Counted from the stretch's first letter, positions 19,016 through 31,765 are shown. The stretch is 64,000 bases of DNA from Pseudomonas rhodesiae (GCF_007858255.1 NZ_VFEU01000001.1:186001-250000), one strand, 5' to 3'. Made by a program: numbers and translations. Notes: generated by a model not told the origin, from the letters alone.

Positions 19016-19566
19016 AGACACGAATCAATCTTTTGCCCTGGCGCCAAGCCCAGGCTGAACGGCGCCGTCACTATTTTGTGGCGTTGCTTCTGGCGTTCGT
19101 GTGCACGGCGTTGGTCGTCGTTTGGCTGGCGGATCAGGTTATCGACCAAGCGATCGATCGGCAGGTGACGCGTAATAGCCACCTTAGCAAGGACGTCGCC
19201 ACTCAGGATTCCAGTATCAAGACCCTTGGCGACCTAGAGGTGCAAAGCCAGCAACTGGCTGAGCGGATGAAAGTCGTGCAGGACCTGCACAGCGGCCACT
19301 CATCCGGTGCCCGATTGTTGGATCAGTTGGCCCGTGCGGTGCCCGATGGCGTGCATCTGCATGAGGTCGTGGCCAAAGGCGATACGCTGAGTATCAGCGG
19401 CACCGCCGAATCCAGCCAGGATATCGCCCAATTGATGCGTCGTCTGGAAGCATCGGAGGGCGCCCATGGGGCTCGTTTGCAGCATGTGCGCACCGAAGGC
19501 GCGCAAGGCAGCAATGGATTCCAGCTGATGGTGCGCCAGGGAGCGTCCTTCGAGGCCCAGCCATGA
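19012..19566 (+). CDS. pilN: PilN-like inner-membrane assembly protein
   Basis: A 184-residue bitopic protein. The cytoplasmic tail K-T-R-I-N-L-L-P-W-R is the signature that fits into the PilM groove; a membrane helix follows at about residues 22-44, then a coiled coil and a periplasmic ferredoxin-like domain. The start is a TTG at 19012 whose last bases overlap the pilM stop (TTGA), with GAGGAG about nine bases upstream. The retained I-N-L-L-P motif suggests that contact with the shortened PilM is kept. Confidence 0.92.
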   Translation: MKTRINLLPWRQAQAERRRHYFVALLLAFVCTALVVVWLADQVIDQAIDRQVTRNSHLSKDVATQDSSIKTLGDLEVQSQQLAERMKVVQDLHSGHSSGARLLDQLARAVPDGVHLHEVVAKGDTLSISGTAESSQDIAQLMRRLEASEGAHGARLQHVRTEGAQGSNGFQLMVRQGASFEAQP

Positions 19567-20543
19567 GCCGGCCCAGGCTCGAATTTTCCGCGTTCTCTCA
19601 CCGCGCTGCAAAATGGCCCTTACCTGGCAAGGTCTTGCTGGGCTGTGCCTTGGGCGGCCTGGTGCTGGCAATGGGTGAGCTGATGCAGCTTGGCCCCGCC
19701 CGCGCCCGGTTGCAGCAGGCGCAAGTGCAAGAGATGGCCCTGCAACGGCAGCTCGCGGAATCAGCTGTTTTAGCGTCCGAGCTCGAAGAGCGCGCTCGTC
19801 AGCTCCAACTCAAGCAGGCCCAGGTCGAGGGGCTGTTGCGACAGTTGCCGGGTGGGCCCCAGATGCCAGGCATGCTGGAAGACATCGCCCGATTGGCCTT
19901 GGCCAATGGCTTGGTGATCGAGTCCGTGCTCCCCCAGGATGAACAACTGCGGCCTCTGTATGCCGAGCAGCCCGTGCAGATCGGCCTCACTGGCGCCTAT
20001 CACGACCTCGCCTCGTTCGTCAGTGCCTTGGCTGATCTGTCACGATTTACCACGGTGCATGAGATGCGCCTGCAAGCGGATGGCCGCTTGTTGCGGCTTG
20101 ACCTGCAGGCCAGGATCTACCGGCGTGTGCTGCCATCGTCGGTGAGGGATGAGGCTGAGCCGTCGCCGTTGCGCAACCCGCGCTTTATCTACCGTGCCGC
20201 CGGCCTGCGCGACCCGTTCCAGCCGTTGAGCTTGCAGGTCGAGCATGTGGCAGGGCGGCGCGCGCCTGGGCCGGACCCGATGCGGCCAAGGGGGCTGCTG
20301 GAGGGGCTTGCCCTGGACCAATTCGAAATGGTCGGCACGCTCTCTCGTGGGGCGCAGACCTTCGCCCTGCTGCGGGTGGCGTCCACGGTGCATCGCCTGG
20401 CAGTCGGCGATTACCTGGGGCCCGATTATGGTCGAGTCACGGCCATTCATGACAACCATATCGAATTGGTCGAGCTGTTTCCCGATAAACAGGGTGCCTG
20501 GCTGGAGCGCCCACGAACCCTCGTGCTGAACGTCAACTCATAA
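19563..20543 (+). CDS. Fused PilO-PilP assembly protein
   Basis: One 326-residue frame contains two normally separate proteins. Residues 1-190 are PilO-like: a membrane helix at about 22-44, a coiled coil to about 95, then a periplasmic domain. Residues 205-326 are PilP-like, with R-D-P-F-Q-P, L-D-Q-F-E-M-V-G-T-L, V-G-D-Y-L-G and a final beta-domain. PilP is usually a lipoprotein of about 170 residues; its signal peptide and lipobox cysteine are absent here, so it would be tethered through PilO. The start overlaps the pilN stop (ATGA). The alignment subunit would still reach PilQ. Confidence 0.88.
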   Translation: MSRPRLEFSAFSHRAAKWPLPGKVLLGCALGGLVLAMGELMQLGPARARLQQAQVQEMALQRQLAESAVLASELEERARQLQLKQAQVEGLLRQLPGGPQMPGMLEDIARLALANGLVIESVLPQDEQLRPLYAEQPVQIGLTGAYHDLASFVSALADLSRFTTVHEMRLQADGRLLRLDLQARIYRRVLPSSVRDEAEPSPLRNPRFIYRAAGLRDPFQPLSLQVEHVAGRRAPGPDPMRPRGLLEGLALDQFEMVGTLSRGAQTFALLRVASTVHRLAVGDYLGPDYGRVTAIHDNHIELVELFPDKQGAWLERPRTLVLNVNS

Positions 20544-20556
20544 CGGAATCAAGCAA

Positions 20557-21939
20557 ATGAAAAGGACTTTCCTGTCCTTCGGTGTAGCGCTATGGATAGC
20601 GCTTACGGCACCGATGGCTGCCGCTGTGCCCAATCGTGTGGACCTCATCCAATTGCCGCCCCCTGGCAGGGCGGTGGTGAGTGCCTTTAGTGGCGAACCG
20701 CTCAACCTCAATTTCCAGAACATCGAGGTACGTGCCGTGCTGCAGCAGATCGCCGATGTTGCAGGCCTGAACCTGGTCGCCGGCGACGACGTGCAGGGCA
20801 CGATCACACTGCGCCTCAAAGGCGTGCCGTGGGATCAGGCCCTCGACCTGGTGCTGCAAGCCAAGGGGTTGGACAAGCGGATCAAGGCCGGGGTATTGCT
20901 GGTTGCGCCCGCCGAGGAGTTGGCGGCCCGCGAACTGCTGACGCTGGAATCACGCAAACAAATGGCCGACTTGGCGCCGTTGCGTCGCGAGCTGTTGCAG
21001 GTCAACTACGCCAAGGCGGCGGACCTGGCCAAGCTGTTCCAATCAGTGACCGGCCTGGAAGGTGCTACCGACGAGCGCGGTTCGGTGGCGGTGGACGATC
21101 GCACCAATAACATCATCGCTTACCAGACCGGCGAACGCCTCGACGAGCTGCGAAGGATCGTGGCGCAGCTGGATATTCCGGTGCGCCAGGTCATGATCGA
21201 AGCGCGAATCGTGGAGGCCAACGTCGATTACGACAAAAGCCTGGGCGCGCGCTGGGGTGGGCGGCTTGCGCGCGGCAACTGGCAGGCCGGCGGTATGCCT
21301 AAGCCGCTGCCGGAGGGCGCGCAACCCCCGGAGAACCCACCCAGCTCGCCGTTTGTCGATCTGGGCGCGGTGACGGCGTCGTCCGGTCTGGGTGTGGCCT
21401 ATATCACCGACAATCTTCTGCTGGACCTGGAACTGACGGCGATGGAGAAGACCGGCAATGGTGAAATCGTCTCGCAGCCCAAAGTGGTGACCTCCGACAA
21501 GGAGACCGCGCGCATCCTCAAGGGCACCGAGATTCCGTATCAGGAGTCCAGCTCCAGCGGCGCGACATCGGTGTCGTTCAAGGAGGCCTCGTTGTCGCTG
21601 GAAGTCACCCCGCAGATCACCCCCGACGACCGGGTGATCATGGAGGTGAAAGTCACCAAGGATGAGCCCGACTATCTCAACCGGCTCAATGACGTACCGC
21701 CGATCAAGAAAAACGAGGTCAATGCCAAGGTCCTCGTCAGGGATGGCGAGACCATCGTGATCGGTGGAGTTTTCTCCAATACCCAAAGCAAAGTGGTAGA
21801 TAAAGTGCCATTTTTGGGCGATGTGCCGTATCTTGGCCGCCTTTTCCGGCGCGATATGCTGGCGGAGAAAAAATCCGAGCTGCTGGTATTCCTGACTCCG
21901 CGTATTATGAATAACCAGGCGATTGCTGTGAGTCGTTGA
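20557..21939 (+). CDS. pilQ: PilQ/HofQ-type secretin, short form
   Basis: A 460-residue outer-membrane secretin. A signal peptide (to about residue 24) is followed by a secretin/TonB short N-terminal domain ([18 protein letters not shown]), an N1 domain (about 140-200) and the secretin core with [14 protein letters not shown] near the end. The AMIN peptidoglycan-binding domains that bring Pseudomonas PilQ to over 700 residues are missing; the size is close to E. coli HofQ (412 residues). Fourth gene of the remodelled operon, 13 bases after the PilO-PilP fusion. Could serve pilus or DNA passage. Confidence 0.92.
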   Translation: MKRTFLSFGVALWIALTAPMAAAVPNRVDLIQLPPPGRAVVSAFSGEPLNLNFQNIEVRAVLQQIADVAGLNLVAGDDVQGTITLRLKGVPWDQALDLVLQAKGLDKRIKAGVLLVAPAEELAARELLTLESRKQMADLAPLRRELLQVNYAKAADLAKLFQSVTGLEGATDERGSVAVDDRTNNIIAYQTGERLDELRRIVAQLDIPVRQVMIEARIVEANVDYDKSLGARWGGRLARGNWQAGGMPKPLPEGAQPPENPPSSPFVDLGAVTASSGLGVAYITDNLLLDLELTAMEKTGNGEIVSQPKVVTSDKETARILKGTEIPYQESSSSGATSVSFKEASLSLEVTPQITPDDRVIMEVKVTKDEPDYLNRLNDVPPIKKNEVNAKVLVRDGETIVIGGVFSNTQSKVVDKVPFLGDVPYLGRLFRRDMLAEKKSELLVFLTPRIMNNQAIAVSR

Positions 21940-21943
21940 TTCT

Positions 21944-22462
21944 GTGCGAAATTTGATTCTTGTAGGACCGATGGGGGCTGGAAAAAGCACCATCGGCCGT
22001 TTGCTGGCCAAAGAGCTGCGCCTGCCATTCAAAGACTCCGATAAGGAAATTGAATTGCGCACGGGTGCCAATATCCCGTGGATCTTCGATAAAGAAGGCG
22101 AACTGGGCTTTCGCGACCGTGAGCAGGCGATGATCGCCGAACTGTGCGGCTGCGATGGCGTGGTATTGGCTACCGGCGGTGGCGCGGTGATGCGCGATGA
22201 AAATCGCCGAGCGCTGCATGCCGGTGGTCGGGTGGTCTATCTGCATGCGTCGGTCGAGCAGCAGGTGGGCCGTACCGCTCGTGATCGCAATCGCCCTTTG
22301 CTGCGCACCGCCGACCCGGCGAAAACCTTGCGCGATCTGCTGGCGCTGCGCGATCCGCTGTATCGGGAAATCGCCGATCTGGTGGTAGAAACCGATGAGC
22401 GACCGCCACGCATGGTGGTGCTGGACATTCTCGAACGCCTGCAACGGCTGCCTCCCCGTTAA
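21944..22462 (+). CDS. aroK: Shikimate kinase I
   Basis: A 172-residue P-loop kinase phosphorylating shikimate in the chorismate pathway. Walker A is G-P-M-G-A-G-K-S; the adenine/shikimate sites D-S-D, G-F-R-D-R-E and G-G-G-A-V follow. It starts with a GTG at 21944, only four bases after the pilQ stop. The pilQ-aroK-aroB-damX order is the same as hofQ-aroK-aroB-damX in enterobacteria. Confidence 0.97.
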   Translation: MRNLILVGPMGAGKSTIGRLLAKELRLPFKDSDKEIELRTGANIPWIFDKEGELGFRDREQAMIAELCGCDGVVLATGGGAVMRDENRRALHAGGRVVYLHASVEQQVGRTARDRNRPLLRTADPAKTLRDLLALRDPLYREIADLVVETDERPPRMVVLDILERLQRLPPR

Positions 22463-22587
22463 AGCCAGGGGCGAAATGCGCTATTCTCGGCGTCGCGCCA
22501 TCACCCTGAGCGGTGTGGCGTAGAGCCATCAGGCAGCGTCGGACCTCGACGTTACCGGTCGTCAATTCATCTCTCACGCGGGGACAC

Positions 22588-23688
22588 ATGCAGACACTTA
22601 AGGTCGATCTAGGCGAGCGCAGCTACCCGATCCACATTGGCGAGGGTCTGTTGGACCTGCCCGAGTTGCTCGCGCCGCATATTGCCGGGCGGCAAGTGGC
22701 GATCATCTCCAACGAAACAGTCGCGCCGCTGTATCTTGAGCGTCTGAGCCGCAGTCTGGCGGCCTACTCAGTGATTTCCGTGGTGCTGCCCGACGGCGAA
22801 GCCCACAAGAACTGGCAAACCCTGCAGCTGATCTTCGATGGCCTGCTGACGGCGCGCCATGACCGGCGTACCACGGTGGTCGCCCTTGGCGGCGGCGTGA
22901 TCGGCGATATGGCCGGTTTTGCCGCCGCCTGCTACCAGCGCGGCGTGGACTTTATCCAGGTGCCAACCACCCTGTTGTCCCAGGTCGATTCGTCGGTGGG
23001 CGGCAAGACCGGCATCAACCATCCGCTGGGCAAGAACATGGTCGGCGCGTTCTATCAGCCCAATGCTGTGCTGATCGACACCGCCACCCTCAACACTCTG
23101 CCACCGCGTGAGTTGTCGGCGGGTCTGGCGGAAGTCATCAAGTACGGGCTGATCTGCGATGAGCCCTTCCTGACTTGGCTGGAAGAGCACATGGACGCCT
23201 TGCGCGGTCTCGATCAGGTGGCGCTCACTGAAGCGATTTCCCGCTCCTGCGCGGCCAAGGCGCTGGTGGTGAACGCCGACGAACGCGAATCCGGCGTACG
23301 GGCCACCCTGAACCTGGGCCACACCTTTGGGCATGCGATCGAAACCCACATGGGCTATGGTGTGTGGTTGCATGGCGAGGCGGTGGCGGCTGGTACGGTG
23401 ATGGCCATGGAAATGTCACACCGCCTGGGCTGGATTAGCGCCGACGAGCGTGATCGCGGTATCCGCCTGTTCCAGCGTGCCGGGTTGCCGGTCATTCCGC
23501 CACAGGAGATGACCGAGGCGGACTTCCTCGAACATATGGCGATAGACAAGAAAGTGATCGACGGTCGAATGCGACTGGTGCTGCTGCGCCGCATGGGCGA
23601 AGCCGTAGTGACCGACGATTATCCGAAAGAGATTTTACAGGCCACGCTGGGAGCGGATTACCGCGCCCTGGCCCAGCTTAAAGGTTAA
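22588..23688 (+). CDS. aroB: 3-dehydroquinate synthase
   Basis: A 366-residue NAD- and metal-dependent enzyme of the shikimate pathway. It begins [11 protein letters not shown]. The segments [25 protein letters not shown] and [11 protein letters not shown] hold nucleotide- and metal-binding residues. An in-frame start 75 bases upstream is possible, but the ATG at 22588 matches the family N-terminus and has a GGGG about five bases before it. Confidence 0.97.
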   Translation: MQTLKVDLGERSYPIHIGEGLLDLPELLAPHIAGRQVAIISNETVAPLYLERLSRSLAAYSVISVVLPDGEAHKNWQTLQLIFDGLLTARHDRRTTVVALGGGVIGDMAGFAAACYQRGVDFIQVPTTLLSQVDSSVGGKTGINHPLGKNMVGAFYQPNAVLIDTATLNTLPPRELSAGLAEVIKYGLICDEPFLTWLEEHMDALRGLDQVALTEAISRSCAAKALVVNADERESGVRATLNLGHTFGHAIETHMGYGVWLHGEAVAAGTVMAMEMSHRLGWISADERDRGIRLFQRAGLPVIPPQEMTEADFLEHMAIDKKVIDGRMRLVLLRRMGEAVVTDDYPKEILQATLGADYRALAQLKG

Positions 23689-23698
23689 TAAGATTCTC

Positions 23699-25258
23699 AT
23701 GACTAGTTTGCATGCCGACGAGGCGTTCCTCGGCCATTACCAGTTAAGCCACGACCCTTTCGCTCCACGGGTGCCTGGTTTCAAATTTTTCCCGGCCCAG
23801 CGCAAGCCGGTGCTCGGACAGCTTCATCATCTCGCGCGCTATAGCCAACTGCTGCTGGTAGTGACCGGTCCCTTGGGCAGCGGCAAGACCTTGCTGCGCC
23901 AGGCCCTGGTAGCCAGCACTAATAAGCAATCGGTGCAGAGCGTGGTGGTGTCGGCCCGTGGTGCCACCGATGCGGCCGGTGTTCTGAGCCAGGTAGCCCA
24001 GGCGCTGGACGTGTCCACTGCCGAGCCGAACGCAATCCTCAAGCAGGTGGTGCAGTTGGGTCTGACCGGGCAGGAAGTCTATCTGCTGGTGGACGATGCC
24101 GAGCAGCTCGACGAGTCGGCACTGGAAGCCCTGCTGGCGCTGGCCGCGGGCACGCCGGAGGGTCGCCCTCATGTGTTCCTGTTTGGTGAGTCTTCGTTGA
24201 TCGCCGATCTTGAGCAGATCAGTGGCGATCAGGAGCTGTTCCACGTTATCGAATTGCAGCCCTACGAAGAAGAAGAGACCCGCGAATACCTGGCTCAGCG
24301 CCTCGAAGGCGCGGGGGCCGGCATCGAACTTTTCTCCGCTGCGCAGATCTCTGATATTCACGAAAGCGCAGGCGGCTGGCCTGGCAACATCAACCAGGTT
24401 GCCCGCGATGCCATGATCGAAGCCATGATTGCCAGCCGCTCTGCGGTCAAGCGTCCAAAGATGGGGTTCACTATGCCGAAGAAGCACGTACTGGCCATTT
24501 CCGCAGTGGTCGTGGTCGCCGTTGCCGCCGCCTGGTTGATCCCGGGTCGCAGCAAGGCACCTACTACTGCCGGCACGCCTGCCGAGCAGGCGCAATTGCC
24601 GCTGGGCAAGCCTACGCCGAATGTAGAGTTCGCCAACTCCGGCCAGCCGACCAATCTGCCGATGGTGGGCCAGCCGGTGATGCGTGGTCCGCTCGCCGAA
24701 GAGGCTGGCGGCATTTCCGAAGGCGACGACGGCGTGCCGGTGGAAGGCTCCAGCGCCACGCCGCCGACCGTGACCACCACCGCACCGCCTGCAGGCGTGC
24801 CTGCGGGTCAGCCTGCGGCCAACCCAGCGCCGACTGTCGCTACCGCCAAACCTGCACCGGTCACCAAGCCTGTGGTCGCAGCGCCCACTCCAGCCCCAGC
24901 TGCCAAACCGGCGCCAGTGACCAAGCCTGCTGAAAAGCCGGCCGCTACCGTGGCCAAGGCCGGCACCGCCGGCAGCAGCTGGTACGCCAGCCAGCCGAGC
25001 GGCAATTTCGTGGTGCAGATCCTCGGCACCAGCTCCGAAGCCAATGCCCAGGCGTTCGTCAAAGAGCAGGGCGGCGAGTACCGTTATTTCAAGAAAGTGC
25101 TCAACGGCAAGCCTCTCTATGTGATCACCTACGGCAACTTCTCCAGCCGTGCGGCAGCTGATTCTGCCATCAAAGCCTTGCCAGCGAAGGTTCAGGCTGG
25201 TAAACCTTGGCCTCGCACTGTTGCCAGCGTTCAACAAGAACTGGCAGCAACTCGCTGA
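23699..25258 (+). CDS. damX: DamX-like protein: AAA ATPase domain fused to SPOR domain
   Basis: A 519-residue inner-membrane protein. The N-terminal ATPase domain resembles ExeA/GspA-type AAA proteins and has Walker A G-P-L-G-S-G-K-T at 57-64 and a Walker B-like L-L-V-D-D-A-E. One membrane helix lies at about residues 260-282, then a Pro/Ala-rich linker of repeated A-K-P-A-P-V-T-K units, then a C-terminal SPOR domain (F-V-V-Q-I-L-G-T-S). In E. coli DamX acts at the division septum but lacks an intact ATPase; Pseudomonas versions like this one keep it. Starts 10 bases after aroB. Confidence 0.92.
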   Translation: MTSLHADEAFLGHYQLSHDPFAPRVPGFKFFPAQRKPVLGQLHHLARYSQLLLVVTGPLGSGKTLLRQALVASTNKQSVQSVVVSARGATDAAGVLSQVAQALDVSTAEPNAILKQVVQLGLTGQEVYLLVDDAEQLDESALEALLALAAGTPEGRPHVFLFGESSLIADLEQISGDQELFHVIELQPYEEEETREYLAQRLEGAGAGIELFSAAQISDIHESAGGWPGNINQVARDAMIEAMIASRSAVKRPKMGFTMPKKHVLAISAVVVVAVAAAWLIPGRSKAPTTAGTPAEQAQLPLGKPTPNVEFANSGQPTNLPMVGQPVMRGPLAEEAGGISEGDDGVPVEGSSATPPTVTTTAPPAGVPAGQPAANPAPTVATAKPAPVTKPVVAAPTPAPAAKPAPVTKPAEKPAATVAKAGTAGSSWYASQPSGNFVVQILGTSSEANAQAFVKEQGGEYRYFKKVLNGKPLYVITYGNFSSRAAADSAIKALPAKVQAGKPWPRTVASVQQELAATR

Positions 25259-25609
25259 AGATCCGGCGGCCTTACCCAGGCCGCCCTCCCGGCACCTCAA
25301 AAAAAATCGCATGGCGTGCAGTCTCTAGGGACCGCGCGCTTTGTGGTGTCTGCGTCACAGTAGCTTTTGAGTCGTAGCGGTCAGAATTAAAAAAGTTTTG
25401 ACTAGCACAGCATATCGCTTTAAACCTTTCATAAATGCGACATAGATTTGCGACATTTCGTCGCTAAATTTGTGAGCGTCTGTGTCGGTGTGTACAATGA
25501 CCTCCCTTTTGCCCCCGCTAAGCCGGCGTACGTTCGGCGTGGAAGGTAACCGGTTGAATTGAAAAGAAATTTGCCTCGGTATAAGAGGCAGCCTGGTGAG
25601 AAAGTGTCT
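25259..25609 (+). promoter_or_regulatory. damX-gltB intergenic region with gltB promoter and leader
   Basis: A 351-base gap without a gene. Just after damX a stem GGCGGCC/GGCCGCC (25265-25285) around a 7-base loop could end damX transcription, though no T run follows. A good sigma70 element, TTGTGA (25470-25475), 17 bases, TACAAT (25493-25498), gives a gltB leader of about 105 bases. The region from 25380 to 25470 is AT-rich, unlike its surroundings, and would suit regulator or UP-element binding. No nitrogen-regulator box was recognised. Confidence 0.55.
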
Positions 25610-28600
25610 ATGAAAGCAGGTCTGTACCAACCCGATGAATTCAAGGATAACTGCGGATTCGGCCTGATAGCCCATATGCAGGGCGAGCCCAGTCATACCC
25701 TTCTGCAAACGGCCATCGAGGCCCTGACCTGCATGACCCACCGTGGTGGGATCAACGCCGACGGCAAGACCGGTGACGGTTGTGGCTTGCTGATTCAAAA
25801 GCCCGACCAGTTCCTGCGCGCTGTCGCCAAAGAGCATTTCGCAGTCGATCTGCCCAAGCAATATGCGGTGGGCATGGTGTTCTTCAACCAGGACCCGGTC
25901 AAAGCCGAAGCCGCTCGCGAAAACATGAACCGCGAAATCGTCGCCGCCGGTCTGCAACTGGTCGGCTGGCGCAAAGTGCCGATCGATACCAGCGTACTCG
26001 GCCGTCTGGCCCTGGAGCGTCTGCCGCAGATCGAACAGGTTTTCATCGCCGGCGATGGCCTGAGCGACCAGGACATGGCGATCAAGCTGTTTACTTCCCG
26101 TCGTCGCTCGTCCGTGGCCAATGCTGCCGACACTGACCACTACATCTGCAGCTTTTCCCACAAGACCATCATTTATAAAGGCCTGATGATGCCGGCGGAT
26201 CTCACCGCCTTCTATCCGGACCTGAGCGATGAGCGCCTGCAAACCGCGATCTGCGTGTTCCACCAGCGCTTCTCCACCAACACCCTGCCGAAATGGCCGC
26301 TGGCCCAGCCATTCCGCTTTCTCGCCCACAACGGCGAGATCAACACCATTACCGGCAACCGCAACTGGGCCGTGGCCCGTCGCACCAAGTTCGCCAACGA
26401 CCTGATGGACCTGGAAGAACTCGGCCCGCTGGTCAACCGCGTGGGTTCCGACTCCTCCAGCATGGACAACATGCTCGAACTGATGGTCACCGGTGGCATC
26501 GACCTGTTCCGTGGCGTACGCATGATCATTCCGCCTGCGTGGCAGAACGTCGAGACCATGGACCCGGATCTGCGTGCATTCTACGAGTACAACTCGATGC
26601 ACATGGAACCGTGGGACGGTCCGGCCGGCGTGGTGATGACCGACGGTCGCTATGCGGTGTGCCTGCTCGACCGTAACGGTCTGCGCCCGGCGCGTTGGGT
26701 CACCACCACCAACGGTTTCATTACCCTGGCCTCGGAAATCGGCGTATGGGACTACAAGCCTGAAGACGTGATCGCCAAAGGCCGCGTAGGCCCTGGCCAG
26801 ATCCTGGCTGTGGACACCGAAACCGGGCAGATCCTCGACACCGACGCTATCGACAACCGCTTGAAGTCTCGGCATCCGTACAAGCAATGGCTGCGCAAGA
26901 ACGCCCTGCGCATCCAGGCGACCATGGAAGACAACGACCACGGTTCGGCTTTCTACGACATCGACCAGCTCAAGCAGTACATGAAGATGTACCAGGTCAC
27001 GTTCGAAGAGCGCGACCAGGTGCTGCGTCCGCTCGGTGAGCAAGGCTACGAGGCGGTCGGCTCCATGGGCGACGACACGCCGATGGCCGTGCTGTCCCAG
27101 CGCGTGCGCACGCCATACGACTATTTCCGCCAGCAGTTCGCCCAGGTGACCAACCCACCGATCGACCCGCTGCGCGAAGCCATCGTGATGTCCCTGGAAG
27201 TGTGCCTCGGTGCCGAGCGCAACATCTTCCAGGAGTCGCCTGAGCACGCCTCTCGGGTGATCCTCAGCTCGCCGGTCATTTCCCCGGCCAAGTGGCGCTC
27301 GCTGATGACCCTGGATCGCCCAGGCTTCGACCGCCAGATCATCGACCTGAACTACGACGAGAGCCTCGGCCTCGAAGCCGCCGTGCGCAATGTCGCTGAC
27401 CAGGCTGAAGAAGCCGTGCGCGCCGGTCGTACCCAGATCGTGCTGACCGACCGCCATATCGCCCCGGGCAAGTTGCCGATCCATGCTTCGCTGGCCACCG
27501 GCGCGGTGCATCACCGTCTGACCGAAAAAGGCCTGCGTTGCGACTCCAACATCCTCGTGGAAACCGCCACCGCTCGCGACCCGCATCATTTTGCGGTGTT
27601 GATCGGCTTCGGCGCCTCGGCGGTGTACCCGTTCCTGGCCTACGAAGTGCTGGGTGATCTGATCCGTACCGGTGAAGTGCTGGGCGACCTCTATGAGGTG
27701 TTCAAGAACTACCGCAAGGGCATCACCAAGGGCTTGCTGAAGATCCTGTCGAAGATGGGCATCTCCACCGTGACCTCTTATCGCGGTGCGCAACTGTTCG
27801 AGGCCATCGGTCTGTCCGAAGAAGTCTGCGAACTGAGCTTCCGTGGCGTGCCGAGCCGCATCAAGGGCGCGCGTTTCGTCGACATCGAAGCCGAGCAGAA
27901 AGCCCTGGCGGCCGAAGCCTGGAGCGCACGCAAGCCGATCCAGCAAGGCGGCCTGCTCAAGTTCGTACACGGTGGCGAATATCATGCGTACAACCCGGAT
28001 GTGGTCAGCACCCTGCAAGCCGCTGTGCAACAGGGCGACTACGCCAAATTCAAGGAATACACGAGCCTGGTGGATAACCGCCCGGTGTCGATGATCCGCG
28101 ACTTGCTCAAGGTCAAGACCCTGGACACGCCGATGGACATCAGCGAGGTCGAGCCACTGGAGTCAATCCTCAAGCGCTTCGACTCTGCGGGTATTTCCCT
28201 CGGCGCCTTGTCGCCCGAAGCCCACGAAGCCCTGGCCGAAGCCATGAACCGCCTGGGTGCGCGTTCCAACTCCGGCGAAGGCGGCGAAGACCCGGCACGC
28301 TACGGCACCATCAAGAGTTCGAAAATCAAGCAGGTCGCCACTGGCCGTTTCGGTGTGACCCCGGAATACCTGGTCAACGCCGAAGTGCTGCAGATCAAAG
28401 TCGCCCAGGGCGCCAAGCCCGGTGAGGGCGGCCAGTTGCCGGGCGGTAAGGTCAACGGTCTGATCGCTAAGCTGCGTTATGCGGTGCCTGGCGTGACCCT
28501 GATCTCGCCGCCGCCACACCACGACATCTACTCGATCGAGGATTTGTCGCAGCTGATTTTCGACCTCAAACAAGTCAATCCGCAGGCGCTGGTTTCGGTG

Positions 28601-30055
28601 AAACTGGTGGCGGAAGCCGGCGTGGGCACCATCGCCGCCGGTGTGGCCAAAGCCTACGCCGACCTGATCACCATCTCCGGCTACGACGGCGGCACCGGCG
28701 CATCGCCGCTGACCTCCATCAAGTACGCCGGCGCGCCGTGGGAACTAGGCCTGGCCGAGACCCACCAGACCCTGCGCGGCAACGACCTGCGCGGCAAGGT
28801 CCGTGTGCAAACCGACGGCGGCCTGAAAACCGGCCTGGACGTGATCAAGGCGGCAATCCTCGGCGCCGAGAGCTTCGGCTTCGGCACCGCGCCGATGATC
28901 GCCCTGGGCTGCAAATACCTGCGTATCTGCCACCTGAACAACTGCGCCACCGGCGTCGCCACTCAGAACGAGAAGCTGCGCAAGGATCACTACATCGGCA
29001 CCGTCGACATGGTGGTGAACTTCTTCACCTACGTTGCCGAAGAGACCCGTGAGTGGCTGGCCAAGCTGGGCGTGCGCTCGCTGGAAGAACTGATTGGCCG
29101 TACCGATCTGCTGGACGTGCTTGAAGGCCAGACCGCCAAGCAACAGCACCTGGACCTCACGCCGCTGTTGGGCAGCGATCACATCCCGGCCGACAAACCG
29201 CAGTTCTGCGGCGTCGACCGCAACCCGCCGTTCGACAAGGGCCTGCTGGCCGAGAAAATGGTGGAGATGGCCGCATCGTCGATCAACGACGCCAGCGGTG
29301 GCGAATTCGCCTTGGATATCTGCAACTGCGACCGCTCCATCGGCGCACGCATCTCCGGCGAAATCGCGCGCAAGCACGGCAACCAGGGCATGGCGAAAGC
29401 GCCGATCACCTTCCGTTTCAAGGGCACCGCGGGCCAAAGCTTCGGCGTGTGGAACGCCGGCGGCCTGCATATGTACCTGGAAGGCGATGCCAACGACTAC
29501 GTGGGTAAGGGCATGACCGGCGGCAAGCTGGTGATCGTTCCGCCTACAGGCAGCATCTACAAGACCCAGGACAGTGCCATCATCGGCAACACCTGCTTGT
29601 ACGGCGCCACGGGCGGCAAGCTGTTCGCCGCCGGTACGGCCGGTGAGCGTTTTGCCGTGCGTAACTCCGGTGCCCACACGGTGGTGGAAGGTACTGGCGA
29701 TCACTGCTGCGAGTACATGACTGGGGGCTTTGTCGCGGTACTGGGCAAGACCGGTTACAACTTCGGTTCGGGCATGACCGGCGGTTTCGCCTACGTGCTG
29801 GATCAGGACAACACCTTCGTCGACAAGGTCAACCACGAGTTGGTCGAGATCCAGCGGATCAGCGGCGAAGCCATGGAATCCTACCGGAACCACTTGCAGC
29901 ACGTGCTGGACGAGTACGTCGAGGAAACCGGCAGCGAATGGGGTCGCAACCTCGCCGAGAATCTCGATGATTACCTGCGTCGTTTCTGGCTGGTCAAACC
30001 GAAGGCAGCGAGTTTGAAATCTCTGCTCTCCAGCACACTTGCGAGTCCGCAATGA
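25610..30055 (+). CDS. gltB: Glutamate synthase, large (alpha) subunit
   Basis: A 1481-residue NADPH-GOGAT alpha subunit, which with GltD makes two glutamates from glutamine and 2-oxoglutarate. The class II amidotransferase nucleophile is the Cys of N-C-G-F-G-L-I (Cys15 before processing); the central and FMN domains follow, with the 3Fe-4S cysteines in [12 protein letters not shown]. The C-terminal beta-helix is rich in G-G-K-L-V/F repeats. The ATG at 25610 leaves a 14-residue propeptide before the catalytic Cys. Confidence 0.98.
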   Translation: MKAGLYQPDEFKDNCGFGLIAHMQGEPSHTLLQTAIEALTCMTHRGGINADGKTGDGCGLLIQKPDQFLRAVAKEHFAVDLPKQYAVGMVFFNQDPVKAEAARENMNREIVAAGLQLVGWRKVPIDTSVLGRLALERLPQIEQVFIAGDGLSDQDMAIKLFTSRRRSSVANAADTDHYICSFSHKTIIYKGLMMPADLTAFYPDLSDERLQTAICVFHQRFSTNTLPKWPLAQPFRFLAHNGEINTITGNRNWAVARRTKFANDLMDLEELGPLVNRVGSDSSSMDNMLELMVTGGIDLFRGVRMIIPPAWQNVETMDPDLRAFYEYNSMHMEPWDGPAGVVMTDGRYAVCLLDRNGLRPARWVTTTNGFITLASEIGVWDYKPEDVIAKGRVGPGQILAVDTETGQILDTDAIDNRLKSRHPYKQWLRKNALRIQATMEDNDHGSAFYDIDQLKQYMKMYQVTFEERDQVLRPLGEQGYEAVGSMGDDTPMAVLSQRVRTPYDYFRQQFAQVTNPPIDPLREAIVMSLEVCLGAERNIFQESPEHASRVILSSPVISPAKWRSLMTLDRPGFDRQIIDLNYDESLGLEAAVRNVADQAEEAVRAGRTQIVLTDRHIAPGKLPIHASLATGAVHHRLTEKGLRCDSNILVETATARDPHHFAVLIGFGASAVYPFLAYEVLGDLIRTGEVLGDLYEVFKNYRKGITKGLLKILSKMGISTVTSYRGAQLFEAIGLSEEVCELSFRGVPSRIKGARFVDIEAEQKALAAEAWSARKPIQQGGLLKFVHGGEYHAYNPDVVSTLQAAVQQGDYAKFKEYTSLVDNRPVSMIRDLLKVKTLDTPMDISEVEPLESILKRFDSAGISLGALSPEAHEALAEAMNRLGARSNSGEGGEDPARYGTIKSSKIKQVATGRFGVTPEYLVNAEVLQIKVAQGAKPGEGGQLPGGKVNGLIAKLRYAVPGVTLISPPPHHDIYSIEDLSQLIFDLKQVNPQALVSVKLVAEAGVGTIAAGVAKAYADLITISGYDGGTGASPLTSIKYAGAPWELGLAETHQTLRGNDLRGKVRVQTDGGLKTGLDVIKAAILGAESFGFGTAPMIALGCKYLRICHLNNCATGVATQNEKLRKDHYIGTVDMVVNFFTYVAEETREWLAKLGVRSLEELIGRTDLLDVLEGQTAKQQHLDLTPLLGSDHIPADKPQFCGVDRNPPFDKGLLAEKMVEMAASSINDASGGEFALDICNCDRSIGARISGEIARKHGNQGMAKAPITFRFKGTAGQSFGVWNAGGLHMYLEGDANDYVGKGMTGGKLVIVPPTGSIYKTQDSAIIGNTCLYGATGGKLFAAGTAGERFAVRNSGAHTVVEGTGDHCCEYMTGGFVAVLGKTGYNFGSGMTGGFAYVLDQDNTFVDKVNHELVEIQRISGEAMESYRNHLQHVLDEYVEETGSEWGRNLAENLDDYLRRFWLVKPKAASLKSLLSSTLASPQ

Positions 30056-30075
30056 TGACGCAGCGGCAAGTATCG

Positions 30076-31598
<1,523 letters not shown>

Positions 31599-31629
31599 CC
31601 CCGATCCCGGGTTGAAATGGGACCAAAAG

Positions 31630-31716
31630 GTGGGAGGGGGCTTGCTCCCGATCGCGGTGGTTCAGTCACAGTCTCTGTCACTGAACCACCGCGATCGGGA
31701 GCAAGCCCCCTCCCAC
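31630..31716. repeat. REPIN: near-perfect long palindrome between gltD and hemE
   Basis: The 37-base arms at 31630-31666 and 31680-31716 are perfect reverse complements, starting GTGGGAGGGGGCTTGCTCCC, and the inner CACAG/CTGTC bases pair further with one mismatch. This is the most intact of the GTGGGAGG-type doublets in the window, suggesting a recent insertion. Confidence 0.93.
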
Positions 31717-31765
31717 ATTGGGTTTTGATGTGCCCAAGAGATTGTCGTAAATCAACCCGATAGAC

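Noticed and set aside
23744..25312. 522-codon minus-strand open frame opposite damX
   Set aside because: Caused by the repetitive Ala/Pro codons of the damX linker read in reverse; no domain recognised.
25355..28030. 891-codon minus-strand open frame opposite gltB
   Set aside because: Antisense shadow of a highly GC-biased gene; translation is rich in His, Gln, Val and Gly, with no recognisable domain and no ribosome site.
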